A stretch of 64,000 bases of DNA, taken from Acidovorax sp. GBBC 1281. Its GTDB lineage: Bacteria > Pseudomonadota > Gammaproteobacteria > Burkholderiales > Burkholderiaceae_C. Made by a program: the position numbers and the translations under genes. Positions 43,097 to 51,774 of this stretch are shown here, in pieces (positions within the stretch are counted from its first letter, which is position 1; each line of letters starts with the position of its first letter). The DNA lies in NCBI RefSeq assembly GCF_028473645.1, contig NZ_CP097269.1, forward strand, positions 1,754,001 through 1,818,000, written 5' to 3'. Under the pieces are notes generated by a model. That model did not search any database, was not told the origin of the DNA, and saw only the letters and a program-made list of their open reading frames with translations.

Positions 43097-43864
43097 ATGA
43101 ATGCGATCACCCCGTCCGAAGTCCGGCAACTCGTGTCTGCCGAAGAGTGGCAGTTGCGCGTCGATCTGGCCGCCTGCTACCGCCTGGTGGCCCTGCACGG
43201 CTGGAGCGACCTGGTGTTCACCCACATCAGCGCGCGGGTGCCGGGGCCGGAGCACCACTTTCTCATCAACCCCTACGGCCTGATGTTCGACGAGATCACG
43301 GCGTCCAGCCTGGTCAAGGTGGATGCGCAATGCAACAAGGTGATCGACTCGCCCCACCCGGTGAACCCGGCGGGCTTCGTGATCCACAGCGCGGTGCATG
43401 CGGCACGCGACGACATCCAGTGCGTGCTGCACACCCACACGCGGGCCGGCATCGCCGTGAGCGCGCAAAAGGACGGCGTGCTGCCCATCAGCCAGCAGTC
43501 GACCTTCGTGCTGACCTCGCTGGCCTACCACGACTACGAAGGCGTGGCGATCCGCGACGACGAGAAGACCCGCCTGCAGGCCGACCTGGGCCATGCCAAC
43601 TTCCTCATGCTGCGCAACCACGGCCTGCTCACCTGCGGCAAGACGGTGGCGGATGCGTTCCTGGCCATGTACACGTTCGAATCCACCTGCCAGATCCAGA
43701 TCGCCGCGCAGTCGGGCGGAGGGGAGCTGACGCGGGTGCACCCGCAGATCGTGCAGGGGGTGGGCCATGCGATGAAGGTGCAGACGGGCGGCCTGGGCGG
43801 GCAGTTCGTCTGGCCCGCGCTGATCCGCAAGCTCGACCGCATCGACCCGGGCTACCGCGACTGA
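43097..43864 (+). CDS. Class II aldolase/adducin-family protein
   Basis: A 255-residue class II aldolase-like protein. The N-terminal AACYRLVALHGWSDLVFTHISARVPG lies at about residues 26-50; the zinc site should be HTHTRAG near 113-119 together with the conserved His in FLMLRNHGLLTCGKTV near 175-190. Family members are fuculose-phosphate aldolases, dehydratases or decarboxylases acting on sugar or hydroxyacid substrates. It lies 47 bp after the HD gene and 14 bp before the transporter gene, so the three are cotranscribed. It may cleave the product of the HD-domain enzyme. Confidence 0.9.
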   Translation: MNAITPSEVRQLVSAEEWQLRVDLAACYRLVALHGWSDLVFTHISARVPGPEHHFLINPYGLMFDEITASSLVKVDAQCNKVIDSPHPVNPAGFVIHSAVHAARDDIQCVLHTHTRAGIAVSAQKDGVLPISQQSTFVLTSLAYHDYEGVAIRDDEKTRLQADLGHANFLMLRNHGLLTCGKTVADAFLAMYTFESTCQIQIAAQSGGGELTRVHPQIVQGVGHAMKVQTGGLGGQFVWPALIRKLDRIDPGYRD

Positions 43865-43878
43865 GCGCGGCGGCCCCG

Positions 43879-44757
43879 ATGGACAGCACCCTCATCGTCA
43901 CGCGCTTTCTGTTCGGCGCGCTGGCCCTCGTCATGTTCGGGCTCGGCCTCACCCTGCGGGTGGCCGACTTCCGGCGTTTGCTGCACAGTCCCAAGGCCGT
44001 GGGCATCGCGCTCGGCCTGCAGGTGATCGGCCTGCCGATCCTGTGCTACGCGATCATCCGCGCCTTCGGGTTGTCGCCCATGTTCGCCATCGGCCTGATG
44101 CTGCTGGCCGCGTCGCCGGGCGGCATCTCGGCCAACCTGTTTTCTCACCTGTTCGGCGGCAACGTGGCGATGAACATCTCGCTGACGGCGGTGAACACGC
44201 TGCTGTCCATCGTCACGCTGCCGATCATCGCCAACGCGGCCATCGCCCACTTCGCCCAGAGCGGGCAGGTGGTGCCGATCCAGACCGGCAAGCTCCTGGA
44301 GGTGATCGCCATCGTGCTGGTGCCGGTGGGGCTGGGCATGGCCGCGGCGGCCCGCTGGCCGGCCTTCGCGGCGCGCATGGAAAAGCCGGTGAAGGTCTTC
44401 AGCGCGCTGGTGCTGGCGGTGGTGTCCATCCTGTCGATCGCCAAGGAGTGGAGTTCGATCGCCAGTACCTTCGCCGAGATCGGGCCGGCGGTGCTGGTGT
44501 TCAATCTGGCGAGCCTGCTGGCCGGCTACTACCTGAGCCGCGCGGCCGGGCTGGACAAGCCGCTGGCCACCGCGGTGAGCTACGAGATCGGCATCCACAA
44601 CTCGACGCTGGCCATCTTCATCGCCCTGAGCGTGCTGGGCAGCTACACGCTGGCGCTGCCCGCGGCCATCTACTCGGTGCTGATGTACATCACGGCGCCG
44701 CTGTTCGGCTGGCTGCTGCTTCGCCGTCCGGCGCGTGCGGTGCCGGCTCAGAATTAG
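43879..44757 (+). CDS. Bile-acid:sodium symporter-family transporter
   Basis: A 292-residue inner-membrane protein with about nine to ten transmembrane segments, of the BASS/SBF family. Typical sequence includes LVMFGLGLTLRVADFRRLL near residues 17-35, AASPGGISANLFSHLFGGNVAMNISLT near 75-100 (the sodium-site region) and EIGIHNSTLAIFIALSVLG near 235-253. Relatives move organic anions such as pyruvate, pantothenate or sulphated steroids along with sodium. Third gene of the HD-aldolase operon, it probably imports the operon's substrate. A tandem repeat covers its final codons. Confidence 0.92.
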   Translation: MDSTLIVTRFLFGALALVMFGLGLTLRVADFRRLLHSPKAVGIALGLQVIGLPILCYAIIRAFGLSPMFAIGLMLLAASPGGISANLFSHLFGGNVAMNISLTAVNTLLSIVTLPIIANAAIAHFAQSGQVVPIQTGKLLEVIAIVLVPVGLGMAAAARWPAFAARMEKPVKVFSALVLAVVSILSIAKEWSSIASTFAEIGPAVLVFNLASLLAGYYLSRAAGLDKPLATAVSYEIGIHNSTLAIFIALSVLGSYTLALPAAIYSVLMYITAPLFGWLLLRRPARAVPAQN

Positions 44758-44813
44758 CGCGCCTGCGGTTCCGGCTCAGAGTTAGAGCCCCTGCGGTGCC
44801 CGTTCACGCTAGG
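44736..44813 (+). repeat. 28-bp tandem repeat over the transporter's stop codon
   Basis: TGCGGTGCCGGCTCAGAATTAG begins at 44736, a near copy (TGCGGTTCCGGCTCAGAGTTAG) at 44764 and a degenerate partial copy (TGCGGTGCCCGTTCACGCTAG) at 44792, a period of exactly 28. The first copy includes the gene's TAG stop. Confidence 0.7.
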
Positions 44814-44894
44814 GTGCTAGGGCGCACACCCCCAGAACCATCGCCTCCCGCGGGCCGCCGGCACCGTGCCGGCCAGCCCACGCTGCAGGCCTGG

Positions 44895-46529
44895 TCAGGC
44901 GCGCAGCAGGCGGGTGGAAGGCCGTGGCGAGACCTTGGGCGCCGGGGCCGGCGTGGGGTGGTGCTCGGCCGCGAGCGCTGCGGCCTCGCCCAGCTGGAAC
45001 ACGGCCAGCGCCTCGCGCAGCACGGCCACCTGCGAGGCCATGGCCGAGGTGGCGGCACTGGCTTCTTCCACCATGGCGGCGTTCTGCTGCGTCATCTCGT
45101 CCATCTGCGAGACGGCGCGGTTCACCTCTTCGATGCCGGCCGTCTGCTCCACGTTGGCCGAGGCGATGCCTTCCATCAGGCCCGAGATGCGGTGCACGGA
45201 CTCGACCACTTCGCCCATGGTCTTGCCGGCTTTCTCGACCAGCTCGGAGCCGGTGTGGACCTCGTTGACCGATTCGCTGATGAGGGTCTTGATTTCCTTG
45301 GCGGCGGCCGCGCTGCGCTGGGCCAGCCCGCGCACTTCGGAGGCCACCACGGCGAAGCCGCGGCCCTGCTCGCCGGCGCGGGCGGCTTCCACCGCCGCGT
45401 TCAGCGCCAGGATGTTGGTCTGGAAGGCGATGCCGTCGATCACGCCGATGATCTCGTTGATCTTGCGCGAACTGGCGCTGATGGAGCGCATGGTCTCGAC
45501 CACCTGGTTGACCACCTGGCCGCCCTGCACGGCGGTCTGGGCCGTGCTGGAGACGTACTGCGCGGCCTGGCGGGCGTTGTCTGCGTTCTGGCGCACGGTG
45601 GCGGTCAGCTCTTCCATGCTGGAGGCGGTCTGCTGCAGCGAAGAGGCCTGCTGCTCGGTGCGGCGCGACAGGTCGCCGTTGCCCTGGGCGATCTCGCTGG
45701 CCGCATGGTCGATGGTGCTGGTGGCCTGCTGGATGCGATGCAGGATGCTGGCGAGCCGGTCGCGCATGAAGCCGATGGCGTACATCAGGCTTTGCTCGTC
45801 GCGGGCGCGCAGCGGGATTTCCGCCTGCAGGTCGCCGTCGGCCATGCGCATCGCGGCGCCGGCGGCGGCGCGCGGCTCGCCGCCCACGGAGCGTTCGATG
45901 TCGCGCACCACCAGCCCGGTGAGGGCCGAGATCACCAGCCCCAGCAGGGCCAGCAAGCCGATCGCGCGGTACAGCGAGGCGCGGTAGGCCTGCTCGATGT
46001 CGTCGACGTAGTCGCCGGCCACCAGGTCCCAGTTCCAGGGCTTGAAGCGCACAACGTAGCCGATCTTGGGGCTGGGGGCGTCGCTGCCCGGGCGCGGCCA
46101 CCAGTATTCGAGGAACCCGCGGCCCTGCGCTCCGGCGGCGGCGATGTTCACGTAGAGCAGGTTGCCCTTGGCATCCTTGAAGGCGATCATGTTCTTGCCG
46201 TTCAGCTCGGGCTTGATCGGGTGCATCGCCATGATCGAGTCGGAGCCGATGACGGTGACGTAGCCGTCCTTGCCGTAGCGCTGCGAGGCGATGCGCGCCA
46301 AGGCGGCGCTGCGGGCTTCCTCCTGGCTCATCTTGCCGGCCTGGGCCTGCTTTTCGTAATCGCTGGCCACGGTCAGCGCCATGTCGGTGATGTCGGAGAG
46401 GGCCGATTGCCGGGCCTGGTACTGGATCTGCCGGGTCTGCCACGCGTTCACGAAGGTCAGTGCCAGCAGCCCCAGCAACGCGAGGACCAGCGGGAGCCAG
46501 AGCTTTTGCCGCAAGGTCAGTTTTTTCAT
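44895..46529 (-). CDS. Methyl-accepting chemotaxis protein
   Basis: A 544-residue inner-membrane chemoreceptor. Transmembrane helices lie at about residues 8-28 and 188-210. Between them is a single Cache-type periplasmic sensor (GKDGYVTVIGSDSIMAMHPIKPELNGKN near 90-115 and GYVVRFKPWNWDLVAGDYVDDI near 155-175), typical of receptors for small carboxylates. A short HAMP follows, then the coiled-coil signalling domain with the conserved tip GVIDGIAFQTNILALNAAVEAARAGEQGRGFAVVASEVR (about 365-402). No CheR-binding pentapeptide is seen at the C-terminus. The ligand may be linked to the transporter next door, but this is speculative. Confidence 0.95.
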   Translation of the reverse strand: MKKLTLRQKLWLPLVLALLGLLALTFVNAWQTRQIQYQARQSALSDITDMALTVASDYEKQAQAGKMSQEEARSAALARIASQRYGKDGYVTVIGSDSIMAMHPIKPELNGKNMIAFKDAKGNLLYVNIAAAGAQGRGFLEYWWPRPGSDAPSPKIGYVVRFKPWNWDLVAGDYVDDIEQAYRASLYRAIGLLALLGLVISALTGLVVRDIERSVGGEPRAAAGAAMRMADGDLQAEIPLRARDEQSLMYAIGFMRDRLASILHRIQQATSTIDHAASEIAQGNGDLSRRTEQQASSLQQTASSMEELTATVRQNADNARQAAQYVSSTAQTAVQGGQVVNQVVETMRSISASSRKINEIIGVIDGIAFQTNILALNAAVEAARAGEQGRGFAVVASEVRGLAQRSAAAAKEIKTLISESVNEVHTGSELVEKAGKTMGEVVESVHRISGLMEGIASANVEQTAGIEEVNRAVSQMDEMTQQNAAMVEEASAATSAMASQVAVLREALAVFQLGEAAALAAEHHPTPAPAPKVSPRPSTRLLRA

Positions 46530-46748
46530 GGAAGGGGTCCTTTCAGGAGGGCGTACGGAAGGCATTGGGATGGGTCGCAGTATGGCCGTGAACACCCCTT
46601 CTCTGGCAGTCGGGCTACCCCTTTCTGTCGGGTGTTCGCAACGCTTTGATACATATGCAAGTTACGTGCTCGATCCGCACCCCGCGGCCTGCCACCCGGC
46701 GAAAACGGGGCTCCCTTTTTGCACGTTTCCGCACCGCGCAATGCCGGC

Positions 46749-47984
46749 TCAGTGGATGGGCGCGGCCTCGGCGCCCAGCTCCCGGCCCAGCGTTTCGGGC
46801 AGGGCGAGCGCCGCCACGATCACCAGCCCGTAGCAGATGGCGGTGATCCAGCCGATGGTCTGCCCCAGCGGCAGCGTGTTGCTCAGCGTGCCCACCAGCG
46901 CCGGGCAGATGGCGCCGATGGCGCGGCCGAAGTTGTAGCAGAACCCCTGGCCCGAGCCCCGCACGTCGCTGGGGAACAGTTCTGACAAAAATGCGCCCAT
47001 CCCCGAGAAGATGCCTGACAAAAAGAACCCCAGCGGAAAGCCCAGCACCAGCATCCAGGCGTCCGTGATCGGGATCTGCGTGTAGGCCAGCACCAGCGCC
47101 ATGCCCATCGCCGCGAACAGGATGAAGCAGCGGCGCCGGCCGATCACGTCCGACAGCCACGCGCTGGCGAGGTAGCCCAAGAACGAGCCGGCAATGAGCA
47201 CCAGCAGGTAGGTGCTGGTGCCCAGCACGGACAGGTGCCGCTCGGTCTTGAGGAAGGTCGGCAGCCAGGTGGTGACCGAGTAGTAGGCGCCCTGCATGCC
47301 GGTGGCCAGCAGGCTGGCGCGCAGCAGCGAGGGGTGGAAGATGCGCAGGAAGCTGCCCTGCGTGCCGGCGGCGCGGGCACGGGCCTGGGCCGCCAGGTAC
47401 ACCGGCGGCTCCTGGATGTTGCGGCGGATGTAGATGATGAGCACGGCGGGCACGATGCCGATCCAGAACAGCACCTTCCAGGCGATCTCCGGCGGCAGCA
47501 TCGAATACACGCCCCAGAACGCCAGCGCCGAAGCGGCCCAGCCCACGGCCCAGCTGCTTTGCACCAGCCCGGCCGCCTTGCCGCGGTGCTTGGCCGACAT
47601 GGTCTCCGCGATCAGCACCGAGCCCACGGCCCACTCCCCGCCGAAGCCGAAGCCCTGCATGGCCCGGGTGAAGAACAGTTGGCCGAACGATTCGGTGAAG
47701 CCGCTCAAGAAGGTGAACAGCGTGAACCACAGCACCGTCCACTGCAGCACCCGCACGCGGCCGTAGCGGTCGGCCAGCACCCCGGCCGCCCAGCCCCCGA
47801 TGGCGGAGGTGAGCAGCGCACCGGTGGCGATGTAGCCGGCCTCCGCCTTGGACATGTTCCACGCGGCCAGCAGCGTGGGGATGAGGAAGGTGTAGATCAT
47901 GTAGTCGAAGCCATCGACGCCATAGCCTGCGAAAGTGGCGGCCAGGGTGCGCCGCTCGGTGGGGGAGGTGTGCCGGAGCCACAT
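46749..47984 (-). CDS. MFS transporter, metabolite:proton symporter-like
   Basis: A 411-residue major facilitator protein with twelve predicted membrane helices. The family motif appears as GVLADRYGRVRVLQWTVL near residues 69-86 and again as WLSDVIGRRRCFILFA near 275-290, with GYGVDGFDYMIYTFLIPTL near 20-38, as in aromatic-acid or sialic-acid-type symporters. It lies 44 bp downstream of the DUF1445 gene on the same strand and is likely cotranscribed, importing the substrate of that enzyme. Confidence 0.92.
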   Translation of the reverse strand: MWLRHTSPTERRTLAATFAGYGVDGFDYMIYTFLIPTLLAAWNMSKAEAGYIATGALLTSAIGGWAAGVLADRYGRVRVLQWTVLWFTLFTFLSGFTESFGQLFFTRAMQGFGFGGEWAVGSVLIAETMSAKHRGKAAGLVQSSWAVGWAASALAFWGVYSMLPPEIAWKVLFWIGIVPAVLIIYIRRNIQEPPVYLAAQARARAAGTQGSFLRIFHPSLLRASLLATGMQGAYYSVTTWLPTFLKTERHLSVLGTSTYLLVLIAGSFLGYLASAWLSDVIGRRRCFILFAAMGMALVLAYTQIPITDAWMLVLGFPLGFFLSGIFSGMGAFLSELFPSDVRGSGQGFCYNFGRAIGAICPALVGTLSNTLPLGQTIGWITAICYGLVIVAALALPETLGRELGAEAAPIH

Positions 47985-48028
47985 GGTGCGAAGTCTTTCT
48001 TGGAAGGGGTGGGACAGGAAGGGCGGCG

Positions 48029-48820
48029 TCAGGCGGTCACCAGATCGCGGTTGAGCAGATCGGTGACCAGCATGTGCCCCGGCGCGTGGGTGATGCAGAA
48101 GGCGGGGCGGGCTGCCGCGATGGCGGCCTGGGGCGTCACGCCGCAGGCCCAGAACACCGGCAGCTCGTGCGGCTGCACGCTCACGGCCTCGCCGTAGTCG
48201 GGCCGGGACAGGTCGTGGATGCCGATGAGCGCCGGGTCGCCCAGATGCACGGGGGCGCCGTGCACCTGCGGCATGCGCGAGGTGATCTGGATGGCACGGA
48301 TCGCGTCCGCGGCCGCCATGGGGCGCATGGAAACGACCAGCGGCCCGCGGAACGCGCCGCTGGGCTCGGTGGCGCGGTCGGTGCGGTACATGGACACGTT
48401 GCGGCCCTGGTCCACGTGCCGCAGGCGAATGCCGTCCGCCAGCAGCGCGTGCTCGAACGAGAACGAGCAGCCGATGGCGAAGGTCACGAGGTCATCGCGC
48501 CAGTGGGCGAAGAGGTCGGTGGGCGCGTCCACCTGCACGCCGTCGCGCCACACGGCATAGCGGGGCAGGTCGGTGCGGATGTCGATGTCCGCGCCCAGCG
48601 CGGGCAGGGCGGGCGAGCCGGGCTCGCAATAGCGTTGGAACTCGGTGGCCAGCGCCTGGGGCAGGATGGCCAGGTTGACCTGCACGTAGTCGCTGGCCAG
48701 GCCGCTCGTGTGGTCCGACAGGTGCCCGGCGCGGGCGGCCGCGCGCACGTCGCGGGCGGTGGACCGGGCGGTCAGCCCGGCGGCGGCGCCTGGGCCGGGG
48801 GAAAGAACAGGGGATGGCAT
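48029..48820 (-). CDS. DUF1445 family putative hydro-lyase / D-glutamate cyclase-like
   Basis: A 263-residue cytoplasmic protein of the DUF1445 family. Characteristic segments are [25 protein letters not shown] near residues 44-68, [18 protein letters not shown] near 114-131, [10 protein letters not shown] near 157-166, and [12 protein letters not shown] with [15 protein letters not shown] near the C-terminus. The family is annotated as putative hydro-lyase and includes the D-glutamate cyclase domain that forms 5-oxo-D-proline. ATG 48820 gives family length. It is between a LysR gene and an MFS transporter on one strand, and a palindrome lies 79 bp upstream. Confidence 0.88.
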   Translation of the reverse strand: MPSPVLSPGPGAAAGLTARSTARDVRAAARAGHLSDHTSGLASDYVQVNLAILPQALATEFQRYCEPGSPALPALGADIDIRTDLPRYAVWRDGVQVDAPTDLFAHWRDDLVTFAIGCSFSFEHALLADGIRLRHVDQGRNVSMYRTDRATEPSGAFRGPLVVSMRPMAAADAIRAIQITSRMPQVHGAPVHLGDPALIGIHDLSRPDYGEAVSVQPHELPVFWACGVTPQAAIAAARPAFCITHAPGHMLVTDLLNRDLVTA

Positions 48821-48898
48821 CGTCGTGAAAGCCCTGGAATGCGGGGCTTGCGGTGGTGGCAATGCCGCGGATTCTGAAAGCCGCACGGCGGCGAATCC

Positions 48899-48916
48899 AA
48901 CGCAAAATTTTGCGTT
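48899..48916. promoter_or_regulatory. Perfect 18-bp palindrome upstream of the DUF1445 gene
   Basis: AACGCAAAATTTTGCGTT is fully self-complementary. A second dyad, CATCGA-N5-TCGATG, lies at 48922-48938. Together they sit 79-118 bp upstream of the DUF1445 start, in the gap after the LysR gene on the same strand. Confidence 0.6.
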
Positions 48917-49022
48917 CACGTCATCGAAAAAATCGATGGCGACCACTGAATTTTCAATATTGCGAAAAGCATGCCAATGCCATCCGGGCTTTCCCGGGGG
49001 CGCGTGCACTGCGACGGTGCGG

Positions 49023-49931
49023 TCAGCGCGGCGTGCGCTTTTTTCGGGCAGTCTGGGTTTGGGCCACGTACGCCTGGGCCGATTCCAGCACCGATTCGGT
49101 GATTCCCGATCCGGGGTCTTCGCGGTAGCTGGCGTGGATGGGCAGGGCGGTGAGCGCGCACGAAGCCCGCAAGATGTGCAGCGGCATGCGGTGCGACAGC
49201 CGCTGCGTCACGGCGCGCGGCAGCACCGCGATGCCGAATCCCGCTTCCACGAGCTGCAGCATGGCCGAAATCGACGAGATGGCGTGCATGCGTGGCACGG
49301 CCACGCCCGATTCCTGGAAAAGCTGCAGCAGGCTCTGGTGCGGGTGCGAGCCCTTTTGGAAGGTGATGAGGTCGTGCTGCGCCAGCCGCTGCAGGTCGTA
49401 CCGACCCGCGGAGTGCAGGGTGCGGTGCCCGACGAACACCAGCTCCAGCGGCGGCATGGTCCGCGTGCGGACCCCGGTGTCGGTGGCGGGCAGGGAGGTG
49501 AACACCAGGTCCTGCGCCCCGCGCCGCACCTGGTCCACCAGCACGGGTGAGGTTTCCACGGTCAGCTCCAGCTCGAAGTCGGGGCGGGTCTTGCGCATCT
49601 CCTGCAGCCAGCCGGTGAGCCAGCTGTGCACGACCGATTCGATGGCCCCGATGCGCAGCGCCATCGGCGCGTGCGGGCTGGTGCCCAGTTCTTCCTTCAC
49701 CTGCCGCTGCAACTCCAGAAGGCGGACGGCCAGCAACTGAAATCGCTGCCCGGCGGCAGTGAGGCGGAACAGGCGCTCGCGCCGGTCCAGCAGGATCACG
49801 CCCAGTTCCTCCTCCAGCGCGGCGATGCGGCTGGACAGGGCGGATTGCGTGATGTGCAGCTTTTCGGCCGCCCGCGTGATGCTCTTGAGCGAGGCGGCCC
49901 AGTGGAAGGCTTCGACAAACCGCAGGTTCAT
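49023..49931 (-). CDS. LysR-family transcriptional regulator
   Basis: A 302-residue LysR regulator with the helix-turn-helix near residues 1-60 ([37 protein letters not shown]) and effector domain at about 90-290. It precedes the DUF1445 and MFS genes on the same strand by 202 bp, a gap with two dyads, so it most likely controls those two genes. Its start lies 30 bp after the eptA-like stop, leaving little room for its own promoter outside eptA. Confidence 0.92.
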   Translation of the reverse strand: MNLRFVEAFHWAASLKSITRAAEKLHITQSALSSRIAALEEELGVILLDRRERLFRLTAAGQRFQLLAVRLLELQRQVKEELGTSPHAPMALRIGAIESVVHSWLTGWLQEMRKTRPDFELELTVETSPVLVDQVRRGAQDLVFTSLPATDTGVRTRTMPPLELVFVGHRTLHSAGRYDLQRLAQHDLITFQKGSHPHQSLLQLFQESGVAVPRMHAISSISAMLQLVEAGFGIAVLPRAVTQRLSHRMPLHILRASCALTALPIHASYREDPGSGITESVLESAQAYVAQTQTARKKRTPR

Positions 49932-49961
49932 GGGCGCGATTGTCGCCGGGGGGGGCGGCGT

Positions 49962-51692
49962 TCAGCCCGCGGCGGCAGCGCCCCGGCAGGTGGCGAACAT
50001 GTCCTTCGATGCCTCGTAAACGCTGGTCTGCACGTCCATCAGCCCGAGGATGGAGTGAAAGTAGTGGTCGTGCGACAGGCGCCGCTCGCCCAGGTCCTTT
50101 TGCAGGCAGGCGGTGGCCGTGCGGGTGCGCGATTGCATGGCGGGCGACAGCCAGGTGATCCACGGCACGTGCTTTTGCACATCGGGTGCGATGGCGTAGG
50201 GCATGCCGTGCAGGTAGATGTTGTTCTCGCCCAGCGACTCACCGTGGTCGGCCACGTACATCATCGCGGTCTGTGCGGTGCCCGACTGCGCGGCCAGCCA
50301 CTGGATGGTGGCGTTGAGGAAATGGTCGGTGGACACGATGCTGTTGTCGTACGCGTTGACCACTTCCTGGCGCTGGCATTCCTGCAGCGCAGAGGTCCGG
50401 CATTCGGGCTGGAAGGGCTTTTGCGAAGGCAGCGACCGCTTGAAATACGCCGGGCCGTGGCTGCCCATCTGGTGCAGCACCACCACGGTCCCGCGGGCCC
50501 GCTGCTCGGCCGGCAGCGCCGCGATGCGGGCGTCCAGGCCCTTGAGCATCACATCGTCCAGGCATTCCTTGCCGTCGGCGCACCACTGGGGGTCGTCGGG
50601 CTTGGCCGAGGTGCTGGCCTCGGCTACGCGGTCGCACACGCCCTTGCAGCCCGACTGGTTGTCCACCCACAGCACGGCCAGGCCGGCATGCTGCAGCACG
50701 TCCAGCAGCCCCTCGGAGCGGATGTGGCTAGCTTCGTAGGCGGTGCGCCCCAGGTTGGAGAACATGCAGGGCACGGATGCCGCCGTGCTGGTGCCGCAGG
50801 ACCAGGCGTTGCGGGCGCTGACGAGGTCGTTGCGGGCGGACAGCTCGGGCGTCGTCGGGCGGCCGTAGCCGTTGAGGCCGAAATTGCCACTGCGCCCGGT
50901 CTCGCCCAGCACCAGCACCAGCAGCGGCGGTTTGCCTTGGCCGGCATAGGACGCCCCCAGCCTGGCATCGCGCCCCAGCGGCATCAGCGGGCCGGCATCC
51001 CGGCGCAGGGGGCGCGCAGCGGCATTGCCCACGGCATAGATGCTATTCAGGGGGTTGACCAGATAGCGCAGTTGCGTGTGGTTGCGCATGGCAGAGGAAA
51101 AATCCTGGAACACGGCGAAGACCAAGCCCGCGGCCAGGGCCAGCGAGCCCAGCAGCAGCAGGCCATGGAACAAGATCTGCCGGGCAAAGCCGAGCGGTTT
51201 CACGCGGGTGCGCGCCAGCCACCACAGGGGCGGCCCTGCCAGCGCCACGATCGTGAGCGGCAGGCGCCAGTCGAGCAGGTCGGCCGCCTCGCGCGGATCG
51301 GTCTGCAGCACGTTGGTGATCATGCCGGTGTCGATCACGATGCCGTAGGCCGTCATGAAGTAAGAACCAAGAGCGGCCAGCAAGATACCCACGGCCAGCA
51401 TGGGCTTGAGAAGGCGACCCCAGGCGAGAAAGCCGATGACCGCGGCATTGGCGGCGGCCACTGCCAAGACGAATGCCATCAGGAACGCCCAGCCGCGCAG
51501 GCTGTGGGCATTGGGCAATTGCAAAAGCGCCCGCCACAAAGGCACGTTGCAGGCCGTGGCCAGCCAGAGGCTGATGATGGTGATGATCCAAGCCGGATGC
51601 AGGGCGTTGCGGGGGTCCAGCCCCGCATGTCCCAACGCTCCCTTGCTCGTCTTTGTAATAAGCCGCAACTGCGGCTGCAGAATGTGAGCCAT
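49962..51692 (-). CDS. eptA: Lipid A phosphoethanolamine transferase
   Basis: A 576-residue inner-membrane enzyme of the EptA/MCR alkaline-phosphatase fold. Five N-terminal transmembrane helices span about residues 30-195. The periplasmic catalytic domain opens with VLGETGRSGNFGLNGYGRPTTPEL, Thr265 being the expected phosphoethanolamine acceptor; zinc ligands lie in that Glu and in MYVADHGESLGENNIYLHGMP near 465-485. It adds phosphoethanolamine to lipid A, lowering surface charge and sensitivity to cationic peptides. A PmrA-type box lies just 22 bp before the ATG, so the true start could be downstream. It stands alone, followed by a LysR gene. Confidence 0.9.
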   Translation of the reverse strand: MAHILQPQLRLITKTSKGALGHAGLDPRNALHPAWIITIISLWLATACNVPLWRALLQLPNAHSLRGWAFLMAFVLAVAAANAAVIGFLAWGRLLKPMLAVGILLAALGSYFMTAYGIVIDTGMITNVLQTDPREAADLLDWRLPLTIVALAGPPLWWLARTRVKPLGFARQILFHGLLLLGSLALAAGLVFAVFQDFSSAMRNHTQLRYLVNPLNSIYAVGNAAARPLRRDAGPLMPLGRDARLGASYAGQGKPPLLVLVLGETGRSGNFGLNGYGRPTTPELSARNDLVSARNAWSCGTSTAASVPCMFSNLGRTAYEASHIRSEGLLDVLQHAGLAVLWVDNQSGCKGVCDRVAEASTSAKPDDPQWCADGKECLDDVMLKGLDARIAALPAEQRARGTVVVLHQMGSHGPAYFKRSLPSQKPFQPECRTSALQECQRQEVVNAYDNSIVSTDHFLNATIQWLAAQSGTAQTAMMYVADHGESLGENNIYLHGMPYAIAPDVQKHVPWITWLSPAMQSRTRTATACLQKDLGERRLSHDHYFHSILGLMDVQTSVYEASKDMFATCRGAAAAG

Positions 51693-51713
51693 CGCGCATT
51701 CTTGAGCGCCAGC

Positions 51714-51730
51714 CTTAAGAGCAAATTAAG
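51714..51730 (-). promoter_or_regulatory. PmrA/BasR-type box upstream of eptA
   Basis: Read on the minus strand, CTTAAT-TTGCT-CTTAAG matches the direct-repeat PmrA box (CTTAAT-N5-CTTAAT) in eleven of twelve fixed positions and is oriented toward eptA. A CAAGAAT -10-like element follows near 51696-51702. Confidence 0.65.
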
Positions 51731-51774
51731 GGCTTACCCGTGGAGTTACAAAACGGGTAGGTGGGCCCGCCGGC

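Noticed and set aside
48029..48820. Assignment of the DUF1445 protein as a proven D-glutamate cyclase
   Set aside because: The family is mixed and the long fused form of the characterised enzyme is absent; only the family name is safe.
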